Source: Papaver somniferum
Lineage: Eukaryota; Streptophyta; Magnoliopsida; Ranunculales; Papaveraceae
Direction: 5' to 3'
Assembly: GCF_003573695.1 (NCBI RefSeq)
Contig: NC_039359.1
Coordinates: 141,567,112-141,631,111 of the forward strand
DNA: 64,000 nt
Positions 44,441-55,687 of the stretch are shown in pieces. Both the position numbers and the translations under genes were made by a program. Numbering within the stretch: the first letter of the stretch is position 1; each line of letters starts with the position of its first letter. The notes below the pieces were generated by a model. The model was not told the DNA's origin and searched no databases. It worked only from the letters and a program-made list of their open reading frames with translations.

Positions 44441-46557
44441 ATGGTGAGACAAGCATCTATAACAGAACAAGCGGTGGAAACTAGAAGGAGCAGAAGAATC
44501 GCTGGAAGAAGAAGAAGTGAAATTGCTAAATCATCAAGGATGGGAGAAAGGAACAATCGAAGAAACCAAGTTCAAAATCAGATCCAACGCGAATCAGCGG
44601 AGAACAACACCATTGACTATGATGTGGTAAGTGTTCATACTACAAATACAGATTCAACAGAAGAAGACAAGCAGAGAACTAGAGATGCAGGACCAATAAC
44701 AGATAATGAAGAGAATATGACCATAGAGGATCTCCGACAAAGATTAATCGTAGAAAGAAGGAGAGAAGAAGAAGTACGTGCGAATCTGAAGCGTCATAGC
44801 AATGAGTTAAGAGAAGAGAATATCATATTATAAGAGAAAAGGTCACAAAGTACAACGCGTACATGCTCAAGATCTAGAACAAGCAGGAGCACGTCAAGAC
44901 GTAGCAGATCCAACCGCAGAGATGCCAGACAAGAACAACTTTTAGATAACAACATTGTTGAAAATAATCAGGTAGGTGATAATTTACAAGGACAGCGCGA
45001 TGGTAACCGCGTATAGCAACAACAAAATGATGATCGATATGTACAACAAGGTGAAAACTACCGCATGCAAGAAGATCATAGAGGCAATCAACATGAACAA
45101 CAAGGTGAACGTTATCGCACGCATCATGACCAGGATGATGGAACTGATGAAGAACAGAGAAGAATGATATTATAAGGAAGAGAAATTTTAAAAAATCAAC
45201 GTGATCGCGCATATGAGGCTGAAAGATATAATGGCGCACAGAACAATGCAAGGAATGAAAGAGAAAGGCGTAGGAAAAGAAGAGAAGAAGCTGAAGAGCG
45301 AGTAAGACAAGCAAGGTTGAAAAGACCAATGCAGCAAGATACAAATCAAATCATGAATGAACAAATCTTAAGATAATTAGCAGAAGTAAGAGCGATGATG
45401 ACAACGCGAAGAGATGGAGGTAGACGACAATTGGATGAAGCCATAGAAGAAGCGGGAAAACACCATTTGCAAGGAACATCCAAATAGCAGGGATACCAAC
45501 TAAATGCGTTCTACCAGTATTTACCAATATTTTCGATGGAACCACATGTGCAGTGCAACACATAAAAGCTTACAGCAGATCTTTATTGTAATGGGAAGAT
45601 AATGTCGCAGTTTTATGCAAATATTTTCCCGCCAGTTTAACTGGAGAAGCTTTGAAGTGTTTTGAAGGCCTACCCATGGGAACAATCAGAACGTTCAATC
45701 ATTTGCAGACCATATTCTTGGGAGCATACATCAGTAACAACGTGCTACATCCAGGAATAGAGAAGGTGTTTAGCCTGCGAAGAAGAACCAATGAGAGCTT
45801 GCGAAACTTAACCACGCGTTGGAGAACTATATGTAGTGAAATGGCTGGAAGAGTAGAAGAGGAAAATCTCATACTATCTTTTATTAACGCACTCTTTCCA
45901 ACAGACTTGTTGTATACGCAGATATTCAGAATCAAAGATACCATATCAATGACAGAACTACGCGAGTACCAAGAAGAGTATATCACTCTTGAAGAAAATC
46001 AGAGAGAAATGGAATCTTATCCTGTTGCGAATACAAATACAAAAGTTGGGAACACAAGTATACTCCCAAAGATAACAAACACAGTTGCAAGCACATCTCA
46101 AGGGAGTCAAGAAAAGATGATGATGGAAGATAACCAAAATCTAGTGGCTATGGGAAGCAGAGATCAAGAAATATATGAAAGAGAATGCAGGGAGAGGCAA
46201 TACAATAACAATGCAGGCAATAACAAAGTTCAAAGACTTAATAACCAAGCAGAAGGATATGGAGGGAAAAAGAGATACCACAATAAAGGCCCATGAGGAA
46301 ATAGAACAGTATAGGAGGAGATCAAAATGCCGCACTTAAATACTGCAATAGATAAAATCTGTGAGGCGATGATCTTAATGGAAGACATACCAGAACCACC
46401 AAATATGGGTCATGAACCACCATCAGGAAGAAGAAGCAGAGAATTTTGTGCTTATCATCGTTTTCATGGTCATACTACCAGCAATTGCAGAAATATACAA
46501 AAAATCATACTAAGAATGATAGATCAGGGGAAGTTAAATCATTTCATAGTGCAGTAG
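44441..46557 (+). pseudogene. Gag of the Tat-like element, many stops
   Basis: From ATG 44441 a strongly basic, Arg/Glu/Gln-rich N-terminal region (RRSRRIAGRRR) runs with repeated nonsense codons; most stand where CAA, CAG or CGA would be expected. The gag core domain is open at 45652-46296 (LTGEALKCFEGLPMG, then WRTICSEMAGRVEEENLILS), and the same frame continues past two stops to 46327-46557, with a His/Cys motif CAYHRFHGHTTSNC typical of Tat-lineage gag. Gag forms the cytoplasmic particle that packages the element RNA. Not functional here. Confidence 0.88.
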
Positions 46558-46781
46558 CAACAGAATTTACCACCGCCACCACCAGAAGGGCGGTCTCAGG
46601 AATGGAAGCTGGAAAGCAAACATACTTGATTGAAGTGGGAGTGAAATCAAAGAATTTATACTGTAATTATATAATACATTCATCTAGAAGCATATAAGAC
46701 TTTCACGATAATGTCTTAAGTAGAGTTTACGCAAGAGACAATGACGGGAAAGAGATACTCAACCTCGAAAAGATATCACCA

Positions 46782-47378
46782 TTGAAGGATTGGCATAGGC
46801 AACCAATTTCATTTAGCACAGAAGAAATACCAGGAGGTGGAGAACTGCATGAGAGCCCATTAGTGGTCAAACTGGAAATCAACCCAAAAGCAAAGACGGA
46901 TGAAGAAGAAGAGGATGACGCAGACACGTGGGAAATAAATAGGATACTGATAGATCCTGGCAGCTCAGTTGATATATTTTTTTACCATACTTACAAGACT
47001 ATGGGCTAAAGAGATGATGAACTCATCCCATCAACTTACAAGATTTATGGTTTTAATGGATCTGCAAATAAGCCAAAAGGAGAGATAAAGATGTGAATCC
47101 CACTTAAAAGCATAACAACAGAAATAGTATTATGCGTAGTTGATGTAGAATCTCCATATAATGCCTTGATAGGCAGACCATGGTTACACAGTATTCTAGG
47201 AGTGTCCTCAACTTTCCAGTGCATCAAATTCCCCTTGCCTCAAGGTGTTGGAGTAATAAGAGGATATCCAAACGAAGGAAAAACTTGTCATGATATAGAT
47301 GTTGACAAATGTGAAGAACGCGCGAGTAAGCAAAGAGAATGGAAGAAAGATATACAAGAAGGAAATTGCGGTGAGAGA
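46782..47378 (+). pseudogene. Retropepsin (protease) of the Tat-like element
   Basis: ILIDPGSSVDIFF at about 46935-46980 is the aspartic protease active-site region, with D-P-G-S where D-S/T-G is usual. Two stops follow, then the second hallmark YNALIGRPWLHS (about 47160). The frame is shifted relative to gag. The protein would cleave the gag-pol polyprotein; this copy is dead. Confidence 0.85.
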
Positions 47379-47381
47379 TAA

Positions 47382-47700
47382 ATGGTTGATGTTGTGAACA
47401 ATAGCAGTGAAATCAACAAGACTTCTGCCAAGGCGACAACTTTCGCACAGAAAAGTATATATAACAAGTGCGTCAGAGAGAATAAATTCCAGATAGAAGA
47501 GATGGTGTTGAGACAAGAACCACCATTCCAGAAAAATGGAAAAGGAAAGTCAAAAGACGTATGGGTTGGACCATTCATCATTAAGAAAACTATTAGTAAT
47601 GGACTGTATGAATTGGTGGAAAATAATGAAGAAACATAAGTTGGAGAAATTTGGAATCAAGTATATTTGAAGAAGTATGGTTCATGCGGCAATAATAGCG
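47382..47700 (+). pseudogene. Integrase C-terminal remnant
   Basis: In the same frame as the protease: FQIEEMVLRQEPPF, a Lys-rich spacer, WVGPFIIKKTISNGLYEL, stop, WNQVYLKKYG. This is the GPF/Y module at the C-terminus of Ty3/gypsy integrases. Joining it directly to protease implies an internal deletion of about 3 kb that removed RT, RNase H and the integrase core. Confidence 0.85.
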
Positions 47701-49003
47701 CGACAGAAGAAATGGCAAGTGTGCGAACAAGTATATTCGAAAGTATATGCGAACTTAATGAAACACAAAAGGCGAAAGAAGCAAGCAAGTCATCCAAGAT
47801 ATAAAAATTTTTAAGAAATAATTACAATGTAAGCGAAAAAACGAAGAAACAAGACATCAGAGTTGTACTAATCAAGCGTATGAATGAAAACGAAATATTC
47901 TTCTTTATATACATCAAACATTACAGAAAGGAAAAAATAATACCTTATAATAAGACCTTAATAAAAAAGGCATCAGAAGTAAAACCTCTAATAATAGGGG
48001 TAAGCTTGCTTGAAGGGGAAGTCAGGGGGAATATAAGGACGGCACCCTCCATTAGGGAGATGAATTGTGTCAACATACGTAAATATCATGGGGCTATGAC
48101 TCAAAGGTGAGCATAGGCCTTTCGTATTTTGCACGACAATATATCCTGTAGAGGCAATAATACAAGAGATGATAAGGCGAAATCAATGGGTCATTACATG
48201 AAAGTGTAAAGACTTCCTACGATTTCTCCGCACAAGAACAAATGATACGTTAAGGAAAAATAAGGCCTCTAATTAGGGAGGCACAATAAGACCTCATGAG
48301 AAAAACAAAATTAAGATCAATATTATTTTGCAGGAAAGAAAGAAGTTCAAATATCAACGCACACATATTAAACGCGAATATAATCACACAATAAAATAGA
48401 TAAGAGGATATATAAACGCGAATATAATCGCACAAGATGTAGCTGAGGCAGAAAACAAAGACACATTAATGAGGAAAAATAAAGGTAATCCTGATATGAT
48501 ACATAAACGTATTATAGGTATATGCGAATGCATGATATTATACAACATATGCCCAACTCAATCATCTTGCGACGACTAACAGGGGAAAGAATGAGAATGC
48601 AAGCATATAAAGGAGTGTTATTCGCCCCCATATGATAGACTCACGCACATGTTATACATTGCATATTATTATTGACGCAGAAGTTATATGCTATTATCTA
48701 TGGAAGAACACTTTGCTCTCGATTAATGACAAATTTCAGGATTAAAGTACGCGAGAATAGAAGCAGGAAAAGGATTATACATTGAAGAAAAAGAATGTAC
48801 ATTCAAATCTCAAAAGTCACAAGGAAACCAGTGTACAAAGGATAAAAAAGAGAACATGATACAAAGAGTAGGACTTTACAAGTAGAGAAAGAGAAACCAA
48901 AACAGAATTCAGAAAATGCGGCTATTTCCCGCCCATATCATCTTCACCTCTTTCTTCAGCTCCAGAATCACCATTATCTTCATCTTCAGTTTCTTCATAT
49001 TTC
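47701..49003. other. Spacer between pol remnant and antisense gene
   Basis: No convincing frame on either strand. It is rich in GCGAA/CGCGAA words, like the rest of this element. Confidence 0.5.
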
Positions 49004-49102
49004 TCAATACTCTGCTTCGCAATCAGAGATTTCAGTTGCATCTTCATTATCTGAAACTTCAGCGAAATTATAATCTAGTATGGGAATATTGTTATCAGTG
49101 CA
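49004..49102 (-). pseudogene. 3' end of the antisense gene, cut off by the nested element
   Basis: On the minus strand from 49102 down: an acidic tail ending in SDCEAEY and TGA at 49006-49004. It is the continuation of the exon that starts at 60060; the 10.8-kb nested element separates the two parts. Frame and phase match across the GTGCA duplication (156 + 99 nt). Confidence 0.85.
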
Positions 49103-51495
49103 TGTTAGAGCATAGCTCGGTCGACCTCGCATGCGTTGCTATCTCAAGCATGTTTGTCAATGTTAGTGATGAAAACTATAAGTCTTGATTTCTAACCTTC
49201 ATAGCTAAGTCTCGGACTAGGATAGAAAAGTGTAGTTGAGCTCTAGGACTTCATGGCGATTCATCATACAACAACGAAGATCTATACAAGGAACCGTGGA
49301 ACTTCATCAACAAAAAGGTATGTGGAGACTTGAACTTATCTATCACTCAAAAGTCTATCTATTCTATCTCCTACTTCTTATGAGACAAAAGTCGTATGCT
49401 ATATAGACTAGATCATACACATTTGACATTTCGAGATGACCATTCATTGCTTATCTTTTATCTCGAAATCGTGTGTTGGTAAAGCATTTCGCTTTGATCA
49501 AGTTTATCTTCACCTAGTGACGAAAGTCATGAAAAGTTTCAATCACCTTGAGAATTGCTCTGACGTGAATCGGTCTGTGAATAACAGCTACATAGCGTCC
49601 TCTGAGAATGTCTCAATGATTAAAATGAGAGTTTAGATTACATAACCATGTATTCCTTGAACCGAAGTTTTCGAACTTTGTTGATCAAGATAAATCGGGA
49701 GGATGGGGGAATTGGCTTGCCAAGTCCGCGAACTGTCGGAAGTTCTCGACCGAGAATTTCTGCTGGATTTTCCAAAACTCGTTTGTGTGCTAAGTCCGCG
49801 AACCCAGTCCGCGAACTGGCGGAATTTCTCTTTCCGAGAATTTCTGCTGAGTTTGGAAAACTCAACTGATTAACTTAAGTCCGCGAACTTGTTTGTGAAC
49901 TTAAGAGTTTATGATCTAAAGATGTGCTCTGAACATGAAACATTAAATTACTAAGGAATGCTTTATGCAAACCGTGGCTATAATGTTCATGAGCCGATTC
50001 AATCGAATCGAATCATCTTTGTTTCAATTGTGTCTTGTGTAGTTACATAAGATCTCATAGGAATTGAACAACTCCTTAACTAGTTCATTTGAGTCAATTG
50101 AACTAGTTATGGTGAAGAAGAACAAGGTTAATATGAAATGCTCATATGGTTAACCTTTTTGGGTTACTATGTTGAACCAACATACACGTACACGTTTGGG
50201 CATGGTTTTCACAAACCCAGTAAACGTTTACCCAAGTGTGTGTGACAAGCTAAGTTTTCGATCTAACGATTGAGAAATATTAGCTTGAATCTAAATCAGG
50301 TTTTCATCTAACGGTGAATAAGGATTGCTTTGTACCTAAGGCAAAACCCTGATTTGAAGGCTATATAAAGGAGACATCTAGCATTGTGCAAAACTAATCC
50401 CCACACGTCTGTGTGCTACTAGTGCGCCCGCTAGAGTCGATCTCCATTAACCTTTGATTTTCTTCTCTAAACTCAGTTTAACGACTTAAAGACTTCATTG
50501 GGATTGTGAAGCCAGACCGATATTACTTTATCGTAGTTGTGTGATCTGATATTGCATCTTATATCGTACGAGTACAATCGATTGATTGGCTTGATATCGT
50601 GAGAGTTCTCCGATAGGAAAGATAAAGAAGTCACAAACATCTTCGTCTCACTGTTTGTGATTCCTCGACAATCCGCTTGTGTAGTCAGGAAGGATTGTAG
50701 AGAGGTGATTGATTAATCTAGGCTGTTCTTCGGGAATATAAGACCGGATTATCAATTGGTTCCTGTTCACCTTGATTTTATATCAAAAGACGGAACAAAA
50801 CCTAGGGTTTATCTGTGGGAGACAGATTTATCCTTTGATAGACTTTTCTGTGTGAGACAGATATGTTTATTATCAAGTCTGTGATTTTGGGTTACAACAA
50901 ATCTTGGTTGTGGGTGAGATCAGCTAAGGGAATCAAGTGCGCAGTATCCTGCTGGGATCAGAGGCGTAGGAGTACAGCTGTACCTTGGATCGGTGGGAGA
51001 CTGATTGGGGTTCAACTATAGTCCAGTCCGAAGTTAGTTTGCAGTAGGCTAGTGTCTGTAGCGGCTTAATACAGTGTGTATTCACTCTGGACTAGGTCCC
51101 GGGGTTTTTATGCATTTGCGGTTTCCTCGTTAACAAAATTTCTGGTGTCTGTGTTATATCTTTTCCGCATTATATTTTATACAATTGAAATAATACAGGT
51201 TGTGCGTTCGTGATCATCAATTGGAAATCCAACCTTTGGTTGTTGATTGATATTGATTGATCCTTGGACATTGGTCTTTGGTACCGTCCAAGTATTCCTT
51301 GTATTGGACAATGACTCGTTATTGTTTTTAGCTTGAGTAAAATCAAATCAAGAGAGAGATATTAACTCCTTGAGATACTTTTATCTAGATTGAGTCTGAC
51401 TGTCTAGTTGATTCTCTAGCAAAGTATTTCGGGGTTAGTCCATACAGATTGCTAAGCGAAATATTGGGTGGTGTTGTTAGAGCCCCGCTTTTTCA
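49103..51495 (+). repeat. 5' LTR of the SIRE-like element
   Basis: 2393 bp; matches 57480-59899 almost throughout. TATA box TATATAAAG at 50362-50370 (58765-58773 in the other LTR). CCGCGAAC words repeat near 49726-49890. Frames open on both strands at 49638-49869 come from these repeats. Confidence 0.92.
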
Positions 51496-51497
51496 AT

Positions 51498-51508
51498 TGG
51501 TATCAGAG
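51498..51508 (+). other. Primer-binding site 1
   Basis: TGGTATCAGAG two bases after the 5' LTR; complementary to the 3' end of initiator-Met tRNA. Confidence 0.9.
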
Positions 51509-52390
51509 TAGGCAAACACGTTAAAGACCTCAAAAGTCTGTGTTTGTGGCAATATGACTATATGGACTGTAAAGTCTCAATTGACGCTCACCAGGTTTAA
51601 AAATAATCGTAGGAAAAGATCTGATAAACTGTTTAATCTTAAAAAGAGAATGGAAGAACAAATCCGGATCTATTCTGGTCTTGTTGAACAAAACCTAGGG
51701 TTTATCTGTGGGAGACAGATTTATCCTTTGATAGACTTTTCTGTGTGAGACAGATATGTTTATTATCAAGTCTGTGATTTTGGGTTACAACAAATCTTGG
51801 TTGTGGGTGAGATCAGCTAAGGGAATCAAGTGCGCAGTATCCTGCTGGGATCAGAGGCGTAGGAGTACAGCTGTACCTTGGATCGGTGGGAGACTGATTG
51901 GGGTTCAACTATAGTCCAGTCCGAAGTTAGTTTGCAGTAGGCTAGTGTCTGTAGCGGCTTAATACAGTGTGTATTCACTCTGGACTAGGTCCCGGGGTTT
52001 TTATGCATTTGCGGTTTCCTCGTTAACAAAATTTCTGGTGTCTGTGTTATATCTTTTCCGCATTATATTTTATACAATTGAAATAATACAGGTTGTGCGT
52101 TCGTGATCATCAATTGGAAATCCAACCTTTGGTTGTTGATTGATATTGATTGATCCTTGGACATTGGTCTTTGGTACCGTCCAAGTATTCCTTGTATTGG
52201 ACAATGACTCGTTATTGTTTTTAGCTTGAGTAAAATCAAATCAAGAGAGAGATATTAACTCCTTGAGATACTTTTATCTAGATTGAGTCTGACTGTCTAG
52301 TTGATTCTCTAGCAAAGTATTTCGGGGTTAGTCCATACAGATTGCTAAGCGAAATATTGGGTGGTGTTGTTAGAGCCCCGCTTTTTCAAT

Positions 52391-52401
52391 TGGTATCAGA
52401 G
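52391..52401 (+). other. Primer-binding site 2 (duplicated)
   Basis: Identical TGGTATCAGAG in the second 893-bp unit. Confidence 0.9.
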
Positions 52402-52446
52402 TAGGCAAACACGTTAAAGACCTCAAAAGTCTGTGTTTGTGGCAAT

Positions 52447-54150
52447 ATGACTATATGGACTGTAAAGTCTCAATTGACGCTCACCAGGTTTAAAAATAAT
52501 CGTAGGAAAAGATCTGATAAACTGTTTAATCTTAAAAAGAGAATGGAAGAACAAATCCGGATCTATTCTGGTCTTGTTGCAGAAATTGCAAATCTTAAGC
52601 ATTTGATATCCAGTAAAAATCTCTTTGAATCTGAGAGAATCCAGTTGTTCCTTTCTAAAGAACTGTTATCTTTCAGATAATGCTCAACGATCATTTGTTG
52701 AGAAAACTGATGTGACTAGGAACCTCAGGAAAATGCCAAGGTCTGACTTTTATGGATGCTCATCCGATCATCCTCGACGACCATGTACGTCGTCTTTAAA
52801 GAGTCTGAAGGCTGCAAGGATTCCTTATAAGAATACTGTGCAACCTTATGTTACTCAAAAGGGATGTACAATACTATCAAGGAATTCTGTACAAAAAAGT
52901 ACCGATGGTATAGGCAGCCTTACTTCTTGTCCTACTTCCTCTCTTCGATGGTGTAGTAACAGTTGTTGTGGGCCTTCTCTACATGTGTTAGGCGATTCCT
53001 TCGTGTGTGTATCTTCTATCGTCTCCAAACGTGAAAAAGACTCTACAACCAAGACATAAGGACTTCTTTCAACTGGTTTCTATTCGTCTCATTTAGAACC
53101 AGGAAACATTGATGTAACTATGAGCAACTTCTCTTTGAAAAGATCAATGAATGATGAGTTAGATCAACTTCATAGATAAATCGTGTGGAACCTTGTATCA
53201 TGCAAGTCCAATGTCTATAATGAAGGGTCTAAATGGGTATCCAGGAATGAGGGAGATTGTTTAAACACCTTCAGAAATAATCTCAGGCTCATTTCTCAAG
53301 GACACTCACGTGTTGAAGAATTTGAACTTAAGGAAACGATTGTTCCTATAGAATGCCTTTTAGCTTTTCGGCCTACACATTGTCGCAGGTCCTACGTAAC
53401 AAGTGCTTCAGGGAACAAAAGAAGAAGAATCTCTGCACATGTGCCTTACCTTAGAAAGTCACTATGGGATAAACAAGGGGAGCTTTTTGATCCCATCACG
53501 TCTTCCTAACCCTAGACGTTCCTGTCCCCATGTTTGTCTCGAGAAAATGGGGATTTGTGTCGTTTGGCTCAAGAAGTGTATTTTTGGTTATTTTTGTTTT
53601 TACCTATATAAATCACTAAAAAAATACAAAAGATTTTGCTTGTCCAGGGTTTCAGCTGTTCACGGACAGTGTATCTCAAAAGCTTCTGTTCCATGGCACC
53701 CGTTACTAGATGCAGCACAAGCAAGAATGCAACCCTGGTAGCTAACGTACGTCGATGTACTTGGATCCCCTCCACAGGTTTGAAGAAAGTGAAGGCTACA
53801 ATTAATGGTAAAAATCCTTCCTTAAACTGGTTCTTGTCGTCGTATCAAAGTGATGAAAATTTCAGGAACCTGGTAAAATATTTCATCAACAAAAGAAACA
53901 GCCTAAAATCTCGTATTTCTGCATCCTAAGAAGATATTGTTCACTATGAACGAATATTGTCTCAATCTACAAACATTGTACGAAAACCAGAAAAAGAACT
54001 CAGTAAGTTGACAGTGTTCTCAAAAGACTTGGAGGAGTTGAATGATCCCTTTGTTAATGAACTCTTCAATAATGAGAAGGAGTTCTCTGAAGAAACTTTG
54101 GAAGAGTTCATGAATGCCTAGGATGTCTTCCTTTTGGATTAGTTGGAAGA
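52447..54150 (+). pseudogene. Broken, unrecognised frames of the SIRE-like element
   Basis: A run of short frames: 52447-52680 (Lys/Arg-rich, helical), 52686-53059 (Ser/Cys-rich), 53183-53509, 53693-53929 (VTRCSTSKN...), then an acidic stretch to about 54120 (SKDLEELNDPFVNELFNNEK). These may be parts of one decayed protein, but none shows gag, protease, RT, integrase or a clear envelope-like pattern. Function unknown. Confidence 0.45.
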
Positions 54151-54173
54151 ATAACTAGTGCTTTGAATAACGA

Positions 54174-55687
54174 TGATTGTGACTACACAAAGCTATTTTT
54201 GTTTTCATCTTCTTATGTTTATTTTTTAGGTTTATTGGTATTAAATTCTAAAAATATTTGGAGGATGATGTTTATTGCAGTATTTTAATGGTTTGTGATA
54301 TTGCAATATTTTTATGGGATATGTATTGTTTGCGTCCGTGAACTTGAAGATCCCATATTGCGGTCAAAAGTAAAGTCGTTTATGAATCGGTATTCGTATT
54401 GATGAAAGGACGAATGGAATTTTGACATATACAAAAGTTATGCCTATGCAGTCATGTATTTGATGGAAAATAGGATAAAATCTTTTGTTCAACAAGGATA
54501 AAGTCTATTATGTTGTTATGATGGAAAATAGAATAGATCCTTGTATGTTATCCACGGTATTGATCTTCATTGATCCATTTTATTATGTTTTACCGTGAAG
54601 GCTCCATTGTGTGTCTTATGTTGAGCACCTTACAACTAAGTCGATTTACCTTGGCTTTGTTGGATGTTCCATAAGATGCTATATGTCGAGCATTAGGAAC
54701 TAAATTAATCAACTAAGTTTGGTTATTTAGTTAGTACTCCATATTCTATGATGAACTTAGTCGGGGTTCCATAAGTTCTCTTATGTTGAGCCCAAAATAA
54801 TTAAATTGATTACTTCAGTGATTAGTTTGGTTATTTGTATTCCAATTAGATTAACTATAGGTTCTCTTGTAATTAATCTAGTTGAGTTTTCATATATTCC
54901 ACAAGTTCTTGTGTTGAGTATATGAAAGGCTACACTATCATGTTCTTTGGTTAATGTAGTCATATATTCCGTAAGGTTTTCCTTATGTTGAGTATTTGAA
55001 CGATTAAGTTAGTTATCTCCATATGATTGACTTAGTCGTAGCTCCGTGAGTTTACTTATGTTGAGCACTTTCAATTAAATTTATCACTTTTGTGGTTTGA
55101 TTTAGTTGCGTATTCCAATTGAATTAATCATGGATTTGCTTGTGGTTAATTTGGTTGAGCTTTGGATATACAAAATCATTCCTATGTTTTTGGTGTCCAA
55201 TAAAAAATCCTTCTTTTCTTTCGAAATTAAGGTCACTCTTGTTGTTCTCTCGGGAATGACATCAAATGGGGGAAAGTTCTTTTGAACTTGTGCTTAATGG
55301 TAATATCTTGCGGGGAGTGCGACTAGGAATTTTATATGGGTTATCTTGTATCTTAAAACTCCTTGATGAATATTGTTAGCTTCGGCTATTAGATTGCATC
55401 TAAATTAAGTTGGTATGTATTTTTCTTTTGGTCATGAAATGTCTCTTGTGGAAATTTCATTATGATCCCATTCTTGTACCTTTGACAATTTTATTAACAA
55501 AAAGGGGGAGAAATATTGTAGTTCACACTACAAATACATATGGTTTTCGGATAATTGTGTAAGGGGGAGTGGTTTCCATGATCGAGATGGAGTATTGACT
55601 AAGGGGGAGTGATACATATCACCGTAGTATTATTGTTAAAGTCGTGATACAATTGGACTTTGATGTTATATAATAATACTATGAGAT
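54174..55687 (+). repeat. 1.5-kb internal duplication, copy 1, with hairpin array
   Basis: From GATTGTGACTACACAAAG to the same word at 55688. It contains the hairpin array at 54598-55151 and three GGGGGAG tracts near 55504, 55561 and 55602. A 46-bp deletion relative to copy 2 removes one hairpin near 54738. Confidence 0.92.
54598..55151 (+). repeat. Hairpin array, copy 1
   Basis: A run of stem-loops, most with the plan: outer arm ending TTC or CTC, inner arm C(A/G)(T/C)(A/G)AG, short loop, complementary CTTATG or CTTGTG, bulged TT (TC once), then GAG plus the matching outer arm. Examples: 54664-54693, 54764-54793, 54891-54924 (9 + 6 pairs), 54961-54998, 55041-55066. Two other stems lack the TTGAG plan: 54803-54828 (10 pairs) and 55122-55151 (9 pairs). 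Confidence 0.85.

Larger units (their letters stand above)
50794..52579 (+). repeat. 893-bp tandem duplication across LTR end, primer site and leader
   Basis: Unit 1 is 50794-51686, unit 2 is 51687-52579, essentially identical. Each unit contains the last 700 bp of the LTR, a primer-binding site and the start of the leader frame (ATGACTATATGGAC at about 51554 and 52447). Confidence 0.97.

Noticed and set aside
44874..45344. Minus-strand 156-codon His/Leu-rich frame
   Set aside because: It is the reverse of the Gln/Glu/Arg-rich gag N-terminus of the Tat-like element; composition explains it.
49638..49869. Overlapping frames on both strands in the SIRE-like LTR (also at 58062-58272)
   Set aside because: Produced by repeated CCGCGAAC words in the LTR; no family similarity and present in both LTRs.
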